Below, piece after piece: positions 8,820 through 19,506 of a stretch of DNA of 64,000 nt. Where the stretch lies: IMG/VR virus record IMGVR_UViG_3300042914_003164, positions 45,691-109,690 of that record. The stretch is one strand, 5' to 3'. The notes beneath the pieces were generated by a model. That model saw nothing but the letters and a program-made list of their open reading frames with translations, ran no database searches and was not told where the DNA came from. The stretch is from a virus. The position numbers and the translations under genes are program-made. Every line of letters starts with the position of its first letter. The first letter of the stretch is position 1.

Positions 8820-11800
8820 AGCCACATCTTCTGCCCATGCACTACCGGCTGGGGCGCCTGCTGGGCATGAGGCCGGAGGATGTCAAGCGCTTCTACTGGG
8901 AGGCCGCCAAGAAGGCCGCCGAGGGGCCTCAACCCGCTGTCGTGGCAGGCACTGGTGCCGAGACCCTGGCGATCATCGCTCTGGTCTCCTCTGCCATCAG
9001 CGTTGGCCTGACCATCGTTGCCCAGTTCTTCCGGCCCAGTGATGCCGCTCCTGGGCGCCTGAAGCCGGTCGCCAGGGAGGGGAAGACGATCAGCGATGGC
9101 CGCCGGTATGCCCCGAGGGACGGCTTTGACGCGCTACAGGATGTTGCGCCGATTGGCGAGCGAATGCCGATTGTTTTTGCATTGCGCGAAACGATTGGTG
9201 GTGTCACTTATGGCGGTATCAGGGTAAACACGCCGCTTCTTTGGAGCCAGATACAAACCATAAATGGCAGGCAGCTTCTTAGGCTGATTTTTCTGATTAG
9301 CGATGGGGGTGTTAGCGAAGTTGATCCAAATGGTTTTGCTATTGGCAATAACCTATTGAACGCTTACAACCTTGGCGATGGGACGCAGCTCGGTGCCTCC
9401 TATTCCGCTTATCTGAGAGCGAATGGTGGTCGCATAAAGTCGGTCAATCGTATTGCAGGCAGGCAAGCAAACCTTGATCCAGGCAACGCTCAGAACCAAG
9501 GTGGCGGGGATGTTTTTGAAGTTCGATCAATTGATGGTGTCCTTGCCCCCGACTTCTGCTCTGTAAGCAGGCCAGGGACAAACACGGCTTTTGGTGTTCA
9601 CTCGCCAATTGGCAATAATCTTGGCTACAGAGTTAACCCTGTAATTAAGCCGAAGTACCAGGCGCAACTGGTGCCCAAGGGTGATGACGGCGATTCTAGG
9701 GTAAAATGCCAAGTCGATGAAGTTGCTGCGGCTCAAAGGCGAAAAGCAAAAGCATTCTTTTCCACTCGCTCTGGTTTTATTAGTGGCAATGCAAACGCTA
9801 TTGGTAATACGCTAACCTATGTTCTTGACAGGTCGAGCGATGTAGAAACTGACTTTGGTAAAGCCCTTGACCCTGGCGCGTGGAGTGTCGATGTTGAAGT
9901 TCAGCGTTTATCTGGCAGTGCTACAACTGGTGTCGATTACAGTTCAACATCTTCTTCATCTTCTCTTTCTTTCGGTGCAGACGTACCGACCATAAATCAG
10001 TCTGCACTTATTGGTGGAATTCAGTGGCTGAATGCGAGCGATAATGTTGTTTCTAGTCCAGTTGTTACAATCACTAATGTATCAAGCAGAAAGGTAGAAC
10101 TTAGCACAAAACTTCAGTACAGCGCATCAGGGTTGACAGACGCAGAAAAAGCCCAGCTCCTTTATTCAAGATTTAAGCTTACTTTTGTAAATAGCGCGGT
10201 TGATAACGATGACGAGCCATCTGTTTTCTACAGGGTTGGCGTAAAGCAAAACAAAAATATCCCGATAAACTACGACATTGACTTTGGCAATGAAACATTT
10301 TCACTTGACTACGGCTCAAGCACGACAGCCTATCAAGTTCAGTCCTCAGTGGATTCAAGGAAAACCGTAACCGCTCGTATCAACAAAAGCGAACTGATCA
10401 GTGAGCTGGCCGCTGACGTTGCATCTACAATTGCTGGCAAGCAAGAGCAGTGGGACGACTCTATACAACTCGGCGCTCTCTATAAATTTGGCACAGCCCT
10501 CCTTGTTTGCAGCTCTCGCAGCCCCGATGGTGAGGTTTTCTACAGCGAAGCCGGTTTTGAACAGCCGAGCGAAGAAGATCCCCCTCCAGGGCAAAGCATT
10601 ACAGCAACCTTCACCGTCGTCAGGCCAGGGGTTGTCGCACTGACGAATCTTGCTGATCTTCGTGTTGATGGAAATGAAGACCAGCAGCCACAAAGATATG
10701 TGGGCACAAACTTCCCGCATCTGTTCAGAATTGATATTGCAACTATCACAACTAATCGCCCAACGGAACTTGTTGAGCTTATTGTAAGGAGTAACCTTGG
10801 GATTAGAATCAACGGTCTTTGCAACTTCAGGGATACAATATCTTATGGAGCCGCTGACGACAAGGCTTGTCTTGACTACAAAGGAGACACAGTTTCCCCT
10901 GGTGCAACATTAAAGCAGTATATCTATACATCGGGTGCCGTAACAACCTCTCAAATGAGGTACTCGTTTTTCAGGGTTCGCGTCCGCATTAGCGGCTCCA
11001 ATGACCCATGGATTGAATTTCAGCAGTGCTACTGCTTCCGTGGCATTAGCCAGCAAAATCAGTTCAACACTATTCGCTTGCAGTTTCCGAGTGTGGCCCA
11101 ATGGGAGATTGAGCTAGAGCCCCTCTCTGGCTGGGAAATCAGATCAGGCAACGCCAGCGGAACTTATGTCTTGATTGATGGGAAGCAGGAATCAAACTCA
11201 ACCCTGATCACCAAAACTCGGAACGGGGTAACGCTTCAGGTTTACGGTAGGGAGGGCAGCGGCGCTGATATTGGTGTTGGGCCGGGGAATGAGCCTTTCA
11301 GGCTTCCTGCTGTCCGCAAGGCACCAAGCCAGGGATACGGAGATTTGGGCTATGGATACACCGATGACGACGGTGATAACAGAACTCAGTTTGTGGACGT
11401 TTTTGGCGCACTCGCTGAGACCTTTGTCTTTTCTGAAGTGACATCAACCGCTGAGGGCGGCCCCGAGCACGAGATTGTTGCAATAAATGAGATTGTCGAA
11501 AATACCACGACTCCGCTTTATCCCGATATAGCAACAGGCGGGCTCAACATTCTTCCTGGAAATACTTTTCAGCAGCTTGGCCAGCACTCCGCTTACGTCA
11601 ACGCTGGATTCCCAGACTGCAGGCGCTTAAGGAATAATTTGACACTTGGCCCCAGCCACCTATTGCCAGATATAGCGCTAGAGCTTTTAACAAATTCTAT
11701 CTATGGAACTGGTGAAGACGTAAGCGATGACCAAATAGATTTTGACTCCTTCAAGGAGGCCGCAGACTGGTGCCATGCTAACAGGTATTTCTGCGACATC

Positions 11801-12691
11801 GGCTACACACCACAAAATGTCATCGAATGGATCAGTCAAACAGCCGAACAACACCTTCTGCTGTTCCTTGAGATCGACGGAAAATTTGTGCTTAAGCCGC
11901 TTTTTCCCTATACACCGGGTAACTACACAGACTGGAGCCAAAAAGTTGACATCAAAGGGATGTTTGGCCTGCTGCAGATCAAGTCTTTCTCGTTCGCTGC
12001 TGTTGAAGAAGAGGCTCGCAGGCCAATTCAAGCTTCGGGCAAGTGGAGAGAGGAAAGAAAGGTCAGCAACGTAACAAATCCTGGCATATTCCCGAACGAA
12101 AGAGAAGTTCTGGTCAGGGAGGCGGATCCGAAGTCTTCCGATTCCGATCCAATTCAATCGTTTGACCTTTCAGACTTCGCTACAAACGAAAAGCATTTAA
12201 TTGACTATCTCAAGTACAAAGCAAGAGTTCGTCGCCTTTCAACTCATGGCTGCACGATTGAGCTTACACAGGATTCTCTTCTTTCTCCGCTTAGGCCAGG
12301 GGATTATGTTCAAATCCCCGTAGAAATGACTTTCTATAGCGAGTTTAAGACTGGAATCATCAGGAGTGACGGTGTTCTAGTTGCAACTCAAGACATAGGG
12401 CCTGGCACGTATCCGGCCCTGGTTTGGAGTGGAACAGCCGAAGACAGCCCAGCGGAGGGAAGCATTGTTGTAGCGACTGATGGAACAGCGCAGCCAGAGG
12501 GGACTATTTTTTCCATAAAGGAAACCAGCTCAGACCTTAAAACTTACAGGATTACTGACATAAATCCCAGCGAAAACGCTGGCTTCACCCTTGATCTTAT
12601 TGAATCGCCAATTGATAGCTCGGGCAGGCTGGTTCTGTCCCAGAATTGGGGAGGGACATCATCCAACGCCAACTGGGAGATCTTAAAATGA
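8816..12691 (+). CDS. Large tail-tip hub or central fibre protein (J-like)
   Basis: 1,291 residues, GTG start. An N-terminal amphipathic part is followed by a hydrophobic segment at about residues 51-72, then a long beta-rich body. Around residues 960-1090 a mixed alpha/beta stretch (LTNSIYGTG ... WCHANRYFCDIGYTPQNVIEWISQ) matches the way gpJ and related hub proteins look where the hub domains close. Size, gene order (tape measure, two small genes, NlpC-like gene, this gene) and the hydrophobic N-terminus support a J-type protein that plugs the tail and contacts the host. Overlaps the next gene by ATGA at 12688. Confidence 0.8.
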   Translation: MKPHLLPMHYRLGRLLGMRPEDVKRFYWEAAKKAAEGPQPAVVAGTGAETLAIIALVSSAISVGLTIVAQFFRPSDAAPGRLKPVAREGKTISDGRRYAPRDGFDALQDVAPIGERMPIVFALRETIGGVTYGGIRVNTPLLWSQIQTINGRQLLRLIFLISDGGVSEVDPNGFAIGNNLLNAYNLGDGTQLGASYSAYLRANGGRIKSVNRIAGRQANLDPGNAQNQGGGDVFEVRSIDGVLAPDFCSVSRPGTNTAFGVHSPIGNNLGYRVNPVIKPKYQAQLVPKGDDGDSRVKCQVDEVAAAQRRKAKAFFSTRSGFISGNANAIGNTLTYVLDRSSDVETDFGKALDPGAWSVDVEVQRLSGSATTGVDYSSTSSSSSLSFGADVPTINQSALIGGIQWLNASDNVVSSPVVTITNVSSRKVELSTKLQYSASGLTDAEKAQLLYSRFKLTFVNSAVDNDDEPSVFYRVGVKQNKNIPINYDIDFGNETFSLDYGSSTTAYQVQSSVDSRKTVTARINKSELISELAADVASTIAGKQEQWDDSIQLGALYKFGTALLVCSSRSPDGEVFYSEAGFEQPSEEDPPPGQSITATFTVVRPGVVALTNLADLRVDGNEDQQPQRYVGTNFPHLFRIDIATITTNRPTELVELIVRSNLGIRINGLCNFRDTISYGAADDKACLDYKGDTVSPGATLKQYIYTSGAVTTSQMRYSFFRVRVRISGSNDPWIEFQQCYCFRGISQQNQFNTIRLQFPSVAQWEIELEPLSGWEIRSGNASGTYVLIDGKQESNSTLITKTRNGVTLQVYGREGSGADIGVGPGNEPFRLPAVRKAPSQGYGDLGYGYTDDDGDNRTQFVDVFGALAETFVFSEVTSTAEGGPEHEIVAINEIVENTTTPLYPDIATGGLNILPGNTFQQLGQHSAYVNAGFPDCRRLRNNLTLGPSHLLPDIALELLTNSIYGTGEDVSDDQIDFDSFKEAADWCHANRYFCDIGYTPQNVIEWISQTAEQHLLLFLEIDGKFVLKPLFPYTPGNYTDWSQKVDIKGMFGLLQIKSFSFAAVEEEARRPIQASGKWREERKVSNVTNPGIFPNEREVLVREADPKSSDSDPIQSFDLSDFATNEKHLIDYLKYKARVRRLSTHGCTIELTQDSLLSPLRPGDYVQIPVEMTFYSEFKTGIIRSDGVLVATQDIGPGTYPALVWSGTAEDSPAEGSIVVATDGTAQPEGTIFSIKETSSDLKTYRITDINPSENAGFTLDLIESPIDSSGRLVLSQNWGGTSSNANWEILK

Positions 12692-13098
12692 GCACCGTTG
12701 ACTTTCCGTTGATAATTCCGTCATCCATGGAGTTTTCGCCTCCAGAATTTCCAATAGGCGAAGATGTAAGCATTGGAGGTGTCTATACAAGGCGCAGGTT
12801 TGGCAATCGCCCATCAGAGGGTAGACTTCAGACCGAGTTCAGTAATGTCGCAAATTCAATTGCCGCTTCTGTGCTAAAAAGTCATCTGGACTCAGGCGGC
12901 CTTGCCTCAATCAACTTTGACTCCTCCTTTTTCTCGGGTGCGGGAGTGGAATTGCTGGTCTACTTAAACAATAGCGCCTATCAAGGGCTTTCCTGGTACT
13001 TTGCCAAGGGGTCGCCGCCACGTATCAACAGGGTAGAGGGTGGCGGGCAGCTATCAAATATGTCCATTGAGTTCGTTGCTAGGCTGGTCGCAGGCTAG
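12688..13098 (+). CDS. Conserved minor tail protein
   Basis: 136 residues from the ATG at 12688, chosen because it overlaps the upstream stop as ATGA; the frame extends further upstream but inside the preceding gene. The layout (proline-rich start IIPSSMEFSPPEFP, a YTRRRFGNRPSEGRLQTEF segment, a central W-containing strand region, a Pro-Arg-Ile-Asn-Arg-Val segment near the end) resembles a small minor-tail family I associate with cyanophage tail clusters; this is recall, not a search. Molecular role unknown. Confidence 0.7.
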   Translation: MSTVDFPLIIPSSMEFSPPEFPIGEDVSIGGVYTRRRFGNRPSEGRLQTEFSNVANSIAASVLKSHLDSGGLASINFDSSFFSGAGVELLVYLNNSAYQGLSWYFAKGSPPRINRVEGGGQLSNMSIEFVARLVAG

Positions 13099-13123
13099 TA
13101 CGCTCTTTTCCGCTGTTTCAGTC

Positions 13124-13525
13124 ATGGGTATCGCAACCGGCGCAGACGCCTATGTTTACTGGAATGGCTTCCATGTAGGAAGCTTTATCTCTGCGGAGCA
13201 GCCGACTGAAAAGCCTGCTCTTGAGACGACTCCGCTTGGTGTCTCGGACAGAACCTATGTCAGTAGCAGGCTGAGAAACAACACCTTCTCTGGCACCCTT
13301 TTCTACGATCCTCAAGACTCAACCGCTAACTCACTGATTAACGCGATTGATCAAAATAACGCAGTTGATGGCGTAATGAAGGTCGAATGGATCAAGAACA
13401 CGTCTGATGGAGCCAGGGAAGGAAGTGCCATTGTTACGTCTCGCGGTGCATCGGTTTCCGTTGGGGACTTGATGCGTGTCAACATATCTATTCAGTTTAC
13501 CGGAGCCGTTACTGGCAGCTTCTAA
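13124..13525 (+). CDS. Tail-tube-like protein
   Basis: 133 residues from ATG 13124; the frame is open further upstream but overlaps the previous gene. The pattern (short N-terminal strand, TTPLGVSDR, then SGTLFYDPQDS followed by a helix SLINAI and a C-terminal strand pair) resembles tail tube or major tail proteins of the lambda gpV type. Those normally lie upstream of the tape measure, so this copy after J may be a tube-fold adaptor rather than the main tube subunit. Its stop overlaps the next start as TAATG. Confidence 0.6.
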   Translation: MGIATGADAYVYWNGFHVGSFISAEQPTEKPALETTPLGVSDRTYVSSRLRNNTFSGTLFYDPQDSTANSLINAIDQNNAVDGVMKVEWIKNTSDGAREGSAIVTSRGASVSVGDLMRVNISIQFTGAVTGSF

Positions 13526-14574
13526 TGTCTGTAATCCTTGGTGCTGGCGGCGCAATTGAGTTCAGTCGTGAGTGGCCTGATCCCACTGCGCTTCCACAGT
13601 CCGCTGCCAAGCAATCCTCAATCCTTTGCCGTGAGCCAGGCTTTTGGACTGGTCAGCGAGTTTTGATCTATTCGCATCTTGGCGTCCCCCTAAAAATAAA
13701 TGGCGCAGCATACGCTCCATGTCCAGACGGCCACAGGTTCTGGGGTGACAAGGGCGTGGCTGGCCCCAGAACCCTGCACAGAGGGTCGGATTCAAAGCCC
13801 TTTTGGCGCCTCAGCGACTCTTCGTGCTTCTGGGAGGATGAATCATCGGTCGGTCTCGTAAGACTCGTTTCTGCGTATATCCATAGGAATCAAATTGATC
13901 AGATAACTTTTTATACTTCCGAGTCGCACGCTGTTAGCAAAAACCCTGCAGGCTTGGTCCCCTTCTCTCCTGTTCACTATCAAAGTCTTTTGATAGCTCC
14001 ATACGATTCGTCAAACGCTTACCAGCTCAGTGTCGAAGCTCTTGGGCTTGCGCTGTTTGGAGCAGGCATAGACAAAGAAGTGCCATCCACAAATCTATTT
14101 GAAACGCCGGAGCCAATTCAAAAATCTTACGACGACCCCGAGAGAAGAGGTTGGCACTTTTTAGCAGAATGCCGTGACTGGGCGCTGCAAACTGACCCGT
14201 CCGTTCTCGATTCAACCGCAATTGGCGAGGATTTTGGTGATAGCGTCAAGGATGTTGTGAGGGGGTCTGGCAGCTTCAACTGCTATATCCCTGTCGGCTT
14301 AAGTAGCTCTGGCAAGGTGGATGCAAAGAGCTTTGTAAGGCTTTCCTTGATGACCGAGACCGGATCCAAAGCCAGAGCGAGATTCAGGGTGCAGGAGGAG
14401 GCTTTGGGAACCTGCGAACCGGAAGAGACCGTCTGGTTTGAATGTGACATGCTGCTTGGCCCAGGGGAAATATCTGCGTCTTTTGATGGCGCGGTGAACT
14501 ACAGCGCTCAATTCGTCGTCGTCAAAGATAAAGATGGCATGGGCATCAAGCCTGTAATAGGCGTTTTCTCCTAG
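13525..14574 (+). CDS. Cyanophage-type tail protein, possible C-terminal tube-like domain
   Basis: 349 residues. The N-terminal part (GAGGAIEFSREWPDP) and an internal IHRNQIDQITFYTSESHA segment are of a type I associate with cyanophage tail clusters (recall only). From about residue 235 a second domain starts GSGSFNCYIPV and shows alternating strands ending in NYSAQFVV, resembling a tail-tube fold, so the protein may join a tip domain to a tube-like domain. No enzyme motif is seen. Coupled to the preceding tube-like gene through TAATG. Confidence 0.65.
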   Translation: MSVILGAGGAIEFSREWPDPTALPQSAAKQSSILCREPGFWTGQRVLIYSHLGVPLKINGAAYAPCPDGHRFWGDKGVAGPRTLHRGSDSKPFWRLSDSSCFWEDESSVGLVRLVSAYIHRNQIDQITFYTSESHAVSKNPAGLVPFSPVHYQSLLIAPYDSSNAYQLSVEALGLALFGAGIDKEVPSTNLFETPEPIQKSYDDPERRGWHFLAECRDWALQTDPSVLDSTAIGEDFGDSVKDVVRGSGSFNCYIPVGLSSSGKVDAKSFVRLSLMTETGSKARARFRVQEEALGTCEPEETVWFECDMLLGPGEISASFDGAVNYSAQFVVVKDKDGMGIKPVIGVFS

Positions 14575-14629
14575 CCGAATCAGTCCAGAACGGCTTGGCT
14601 AGGCTAGTGGCACGCTGTTGGGATAAAAC

Positions 14630-17600
14630 GTGCCTGCTCTCGCCCCGTCCGACTCAAGCGGTTTCATAAACGACGCCGAAGACCAAGGAGCGGTTAAAGA
14701 GCAGCTTGGCGTACTGGTTGATATGCTGCGCCAAATTGGCGGAAACGCCAATGTAGTTGCTGGTGCTCTTGAGCAAGCCGACCCCCTTTCCTCGCCTTTC
14801 ACTCTTTACGTCAACCCATATATCGGCTCAGACAATTTTGTAGGCGGATCTTACAACAGCTTTGAGGCTGGCTCGACCGACGAAGAGATTATTGCGAGCA
14901 AGCTCAAAAGAATTGAAAAGCAAAGGCTTGAGTGCGGCTATACCCCATATAGACCGTTCAAGAGTATCAACAGGGCCGCAATTGAAGCAGCGATCATTAC
15001 GAGCAAGGAATGGTACACCTATTCCGATCCGAAGGCTCATGTTGACTGCGTAACGATTGTTTTAAGCGGTGGCGTTCACATTGTCTACAACAATCCCAGC
15101 AGCAGCCCTACGGGTCTGGCGAGCTGGGGGGAGTCAAAGACACCAACGATTGAAGAGCTGATAGCTTTCAACCCTGTTACAGGTGGTGTACTTCTTCCTC
15201 GTGGCTGCTCGATGTATGGGCAGGATCTACGCAAAACAACCATTCGCCCCAACTGGGTTCCAGCTGCTGTAGACGAAGCCGCAGACTACAGCAATCGCAG
15301 GGCGATTCTGAAGGTAAGCGGAACCGGATTCTTTTTCAATGCTACCGCCATGGACAAGGTGGGGCATACGGAATCCGTTCACCTGCTTGATGTATTCCAG
15401 CCGGGGAGCAAAGCAGAGCTTGATGCCTTCTACCTGAAGATTGCATCCGCTGTTGGCTCTGGCGCTGATCTTGCAAACGGGCTTCTTGTTACCCGCCCAA
15501 GCGAGCACGAAATCGTAGGCCCCATCAATCAGGCACAAGCGCCCACCTCCAGCTGGGATACCACTGCTGGTGCATCGCCTTACATTTTCAATTTCTCTGT
15601 TCGTTCTGAGTATGGAATGGGCGGTGCATTCTGGGATGGTGACAAGATAAGCGGCTTAAAGTCAATGGTTTGCGCTAACTTCACCGGCACAAACCAGCAA
15701 AAAGACCTGAGGTGCTGGCAAGTTTACGAAGGTGGCAACTGGGTTACTCTGACAAATTCCAGCCAAGATTACCAAAAATACATTGATACTTCACCGGACA
15801 ATTTAAGAAGGAATCCAGCTCGTACGACCCGTCATATCTCCGCTATCAATGATGCCTATATCCAGAAGGTATCCATCTTTGGGATTGGCCAAGGCGAAGT
15901 CACGCTGGCTGACAACGGTGGCGAGATTACAGATAACGGAGGCAATTCTACCTTTGGTGGCTGCAGCGCCATTGCCAAGGGTTACAAGCGTGCAGCTTTT
16001 GCAAAAGATAAAAACTGGACCGTAGGCCGTATCAGGGTCCCCCTTAACCTGAGCGAGAAGCTGGGGAATCTTCGCAGGATATATCTTGGTGTTGTCGCCA
16101 GCGTAAGTAGTTCGGGGATCACCCTTACCAGTGGTCTTGCAATCGACGCCAGTTCAGCGACGACCCCGGCTGTCCTGCTTGCCGATGGCTACACCCTGGC
16201 CAGTGGCTCTCGAATCTGGATCGACAACCCCAACGGCCCGGACTGGAGGGCCACGCTGACCGGCTCTGCCTGGAGCAGCTCGACGCCTGCGGTGATCAAC
16301 ACCACCGGAGAGCCCCTTCAGGCCACCACGAACGCCCCTGCGGGCACTGCCGCTGTTGGCAGGCGGGTCTACATTCGCCGGGTCGTTGACACCCGTTCAG
16401 TGGCCGAGCGGAGGGTGTCCCTCCTACTGAACAACACCGCCAGCGCTCGACTGCCCCAGCGCGATTCGGTGCTCCAGACGGATCCCGCTCGATCTGGTGG
16501 TGCGATCAGCCGCGTCCTCGCACCTGGCGGCGAGGAGGTTCTGATTGTTTCTGGCGTTGGCGTTGGCGAAACCCCTGGCAGCGGGGTTGCGAAAACGGCT
16601 GAGATAACAATTCGTCGCGGCGCTCCCAGCAAAGCCTATGATACAAATGCAACTTTTTACCGGCAAGGGACTGTAGTTCGCCACCAAGGTAAGCACTGGC
16701 AAGCAAAGAACGATCTGATCAGTTCTGGTGCATCGCCTGATCCGCGATTCTGGGGTGAAGTGTTTGTTCACATGCCAAGCGCCTTCAACCCAGAGGATCC
16801 GATCAGTCAAGAAACTCCGATTTTGGTACTCGACACAGATACCAGCGACAGCGAAGATTCGACAACCCTTGGTATCAACTGGACAACCGCATGGACGGCT
16901 GCGGGTCCAATCCGTGACCAGTATCGGGCAAGTACCGACTACCTCGGGGCGTACGCTCTTTTGCGTGCCCTCGGCTTTACAGAATCTGCGGCGCACAACG
17001 CACTTGTGCCAAAGGTTCAGCAAGTCCGTGAGCTGGATCCCTCCAGTTCGCTTGATTTTCCTGTCGCTCCCGCTGGTGGAGCTACTACTGGACTTGGCAG
17101 CTGGGCGGTGGAGTTTAGAAGGCCGTCAACAATCCGCCTCTACAACCATCAATGGGAGTGGGCTGGATACGGAAACTACTCAAAAGCAATGCCTGCCGTC
17201 CAGCAGGACATGAGTGAATTCAACAAATTCACCTATTACTTTACAAACGCTTTTGGCGGCAGAGTAGTTCCAAAAGGCAGTAACGAAGACGGCTACGAGG
17301 TTTCGCCGCGTGGCCTCGAAGATATTGCGACCGGATCAACCATCAGCCCAGAGGATCTTGGCGGTCTTGGTATTGACGATGCCCAAAGAACTGACTTCCC
17401 AAATGGCATCCAGGTCGGCGCAACGGCCTTAGTGCAGGATCTTGAGATAAGCGGTCTTGTAACTTATTCCGATCAATCGCTTGCGAAGACCACCAGGAAT
17501 GGTGCTGTTCAGCTTGCCAGCTACGAGGAGCTAACGGAGACCACCGACATCCCCATTGCAGGCAGCGATGCCTCGATTGAGGCACTGCCTCATGTTGTGA

Positions 17601-19264
17601 CAATTGGCGGCCTTAATCGTTGGACAATTACTCAAAGCCTGATCAATGCCAGCACCGATGTAATTCCTGTTTACGTTCGGCAGGGAGCGACTAACAGAAA
17701 CCTTGACCAGATGCTGGAAAATCCGCCAACTGACAAGGCATTCGCTGTTCCAACCTTGGCTAGGGCGGCTGAGTACGCCAACGCCATAATCGGAAGCGGG
17801 AATCGCACCGCAGAGATCAGGATTGCAGCCGGCCTTTACAGTCCTGGGTCGGTCTGGGAATGCAATGTCAAGTTTGTAGCATGGAACGCAGACCACACTG
17901 CGGTCAAATGGGCAAGCAACAGCCTTGGCACCAATAGTACGCCAAACAACTATTTTGATGGCACTGGTTACTACGATTTAGATGGATTCGACGACTTTAC
18001 TTGTGTAAACTTCCACTCTTTTGCGATTAGTCTTGATTCCAACTCGGAATCCGGTGGCTCGCTTCAGGTAAACTGCATTCCGCTTAACATGCGATTCGCT
18101 CGGGGTTTTGACTTTGAGGGCGGATTTCACTTTCTTGGCCTACCGCACGTCATCCGTGCGGTAGCCGAAGGTAGGCTGGCGGCTACCGATCTTGTTTACA
18201 ATTCTACTGGATTTGTCTATCCGCCGACAAGTTCTTACACGACAAACACAACCACAAACGTAGACACCTTGCTCAATGAAATATGTAAGGCAAACAATAG
18301 GAATCCCGACTACCGACCTTATACTGCAAGCCACCTGTTTGTAATTCTTGGTGGCAAATCTGATACCTGCGTTATCAGGGATTGTGTATTTGGCCCCGGC
18401 CTGCCAAGCCGAAAAGATTCGCTCGGGGGGACCCGTGGGGCACTGATCGCTATCTATGGTGACAGCGAGCCAAGTATCAGAAATATCTACATCGCTGGCG
18501 CAACCAAGGTCACAACAGCTGGAATGTTTGCCGGTGTAGCGGGAACCCCGGCACCCCTGCCGCAGGCTGGAAATGCTCACTATGGCGCATCGTCTGTAAC
18601 ACAGCCATGGGAGTGGCGACAAAGCTACCACACCTTTATTGGTGTCGATCCAGGCGAATATGGTGATATTAGCCTACGCCTTGGCGGCGGGACAAGTCTT
18701 CGATACAATCTCGGAAGCTCTTTTAATACTTTCTCCTACTATCGGGATGGAACTGGCAAGCTTCTGCCAAACCACATTCACCTAGTAAGCAACCCCTACT
18801 TTGATCAGTTCATACATGCTCCAGCCAACTTCAACACAAAAGGGGTGTGGCAGAGCGTTGGTGAAACGACCAGCACCCCAGGCCCACGGCTTCAGGGCTT
18901 TGTGGGGAGTTTTGGGGCGAACTCCTACAACTCTACCAAGACTCGTGGTGTGCTTGGCGGAAACATTGGTGTTGAAACGCCGGAGACGGGATTTACTTTT
19001 AGCCTTTCCCCCGGTTCCGCCGCCAACAGCGGAAAGAGTATTTTCCAGGTTGCCGGGATCGCCCAAGCTGCAGCCGACTCGACCGCCAGGCCAGATTTCG
19101 ACTCTGTGAATGCGACTGCTCCGGGCGAGGGCTATCCAACTGGCGACAATCCCGTGATAACGTCCGATGGCAGCAAGGGTATCAATGTTGCTCTGCGCAG
19201 CTACAGGCTCGGCATTAGCGTGAACCGCGCTATTACCATTCCGTCCTTCAACACCGTTCTTTGA
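14630..19264 (+). CDS. Large beta-helix-like tail fibre or virion protein
   Basis: 1,544 residues from a GTG at 14630 following a 55-nt gap. Residues about 60-130 carry the LYVNPYIGSDNF ... GYTPYRPFKSINRA layout, then repeated Gly/Asn-rich short strands typical of right-handed beta-helix (pectate-lyase-like) virion proteins; such proteins occur in cyanophages. A second such block begins near residue 1020 (DVIPVYVRQGATNRN ... AFAVPTLARAAEYANAI). No catalytic triad was identified. Likely a side fibre or baseplate-attached adhesin. Confidence 0.75.
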   Translation: MPALAPSDSSGFINDAEDQGAVKEQLGVLVDMLRQIGGNANVVAGALEQADPLSSPFTLYVNPYIGSDNFVGGSYNSFEAGSTDEEIIASKLKRIEKQRLECGYTPYRPFKSINRAAIEAAIITSKEWYTYSDPKAHVDCVTIVLSGGVHIVYNNPSSSPTGLASWGESKTPTIEELIAFNPVTGGVLLPRGCSMYGQDLRKTTIRPNWVPAAVDEAADYSNRRAILKVSGTGFFFNATAMDKVGHTESVHLLDVFQPGSKAELDAFYLKIASAVGSGADLANGLLVTRPSEHEIVGPINQAQAPTSSWDTTAGASPYIFNFSVRSEYGMGGAFWDGDKISGLKSMVCANFTGTNQQKDLRCWQVYEGGNWVTLTNSSQDYQKYIDTSPDNLRRNPARTTRHISAINDAYIQKVSIFGIGQGEVTLADNGGEITDNGGNSTFGGCSAIAKGYKRAAFAKDKNWTVGRIRVPLNLSEKLGNLRRIYLGVVASVSSSGITLTSGLAIDASSATTPAVLLADGYTLASGSRIWIDNPNGPDWRATLTGSAWSSSTPAVINTTGEPLQATTNAPAGTAAVGRRVYIRRVVDTRSVAERRVSLLLNNTASARLPQRDSVLQTDPARSGGAISRVLAPGGEEVLIVSGVGVGETPGSGVAKTAEITIRRGAPSKAYDTNATFYRQGTVVRHQGKHWQAKNDLISSGASPDPRFWGEVFVHMPSAFNPEDPISQETPILVLDTDTSDSEDSTTLGINWTTAWTAAGPIRDQYRASTDYLGAYALLRALGFTESAAHNALVPKVQQVRELDPSSSLDFPVAPAGGATTGLGSWAVEFRRPSTIRLYNHQWEWAGYGNYSKAMPAVQQDMSEFNKFTYYFTNAFGGRVVPKGSNEDGYEVSPRGLEDIATGSTISPEDLGGLGIDDAQRTDFPNGIQVGATALVQDLEISGLVTYSDQSLAKTTRNGAVQLASYEELTETTDIPIAGSDASIEALPHVVTIGGLNRWTITQSLINASTDVIPVYVRQGATNRNLDQMLENPPTDKAFAVPTLARAAEYANAIIGSGNRTAEIRIAAGLYSPGSVWECNVKFVAWNADHTAVKWASNSLGTNSTPNNYFDGTGYYDLDGFDDFTCVNFHSFAISLDSNSESGGSLQVNCIPLNMRFARGFDFEGGFHFLGLPHVIRAVAEGRLAATDLVYNSTGFVYPPTSSYTTNTTTNVDTLLNEICKANNRNPDYRPYTASHLFVILGGKSDTCVIRDCVFGPGLPSRKDSLGGTRGALIAIYGDSEPSIRNIYIAGATKVTTAGMFAGVAGTPAPLPQAGNAHYGASSVTQPWEWRQSYHTFIGVDPGEYGDISLRLGGGTSLRYNLGSSFNTFSYYRDGTGKLLPNHIHLVSNPYFDQFIHAPANFNTKGVWQSVGETTSTPGPRLQGFVGSFGANSYNSTKTRGVLGGNIGVETPETGFTFSLSPGSAANSGKSIFQVAGIAQAAADSTARPDFDSVNATAPGEGYPTGDNPVITSDGSKGINVALRSYRLGISVNRAITIPSFNTVL

Positions 19265-19267
19265 GCC

Positions 19268-19447
19268 ATGCTTCCATCTGATCCAAATTACGTTCCCCTC
19301 GGAACCAGTCCCGAAGCACTTGCATCGCCGCTTTACGCTTCTCTTCTCGCTCAGGGTATCGACCCCTATGCAAGTCACTCCATCGACCAATCGTTGATTG
19401 ATGCAATCGAGAAGGATGGCGGCAGCGCTCTTGCTGTATCGGGGTAA
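19268..19447 (+). CDS. Small protein between fibre genes
   Basis: 59 residues, ATG 19268 to TAA 19445, three bases after the large fibre gene. Begins MLPSDPNYVPLGTSP and ends in a helical Ser/Ile/Asp-rich segment. No signal peptide, membrane span or known motif. Kept because it fills the gap in frame and has ordinary phage codon use; function unknown. Confidence 0.55.
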   Translation: MLPSDPNYVPLGTSPEALASPLYASLLAQGIDPYASHSIDQSLIDAIEKDGGSALAVSG

Positions 19448-19506
19448 TGGCCATGGTTCCGACCCTCAGCCAGAGCTAAGCTTATCTGCATCAGGAGCCC
19501 AAGGCA

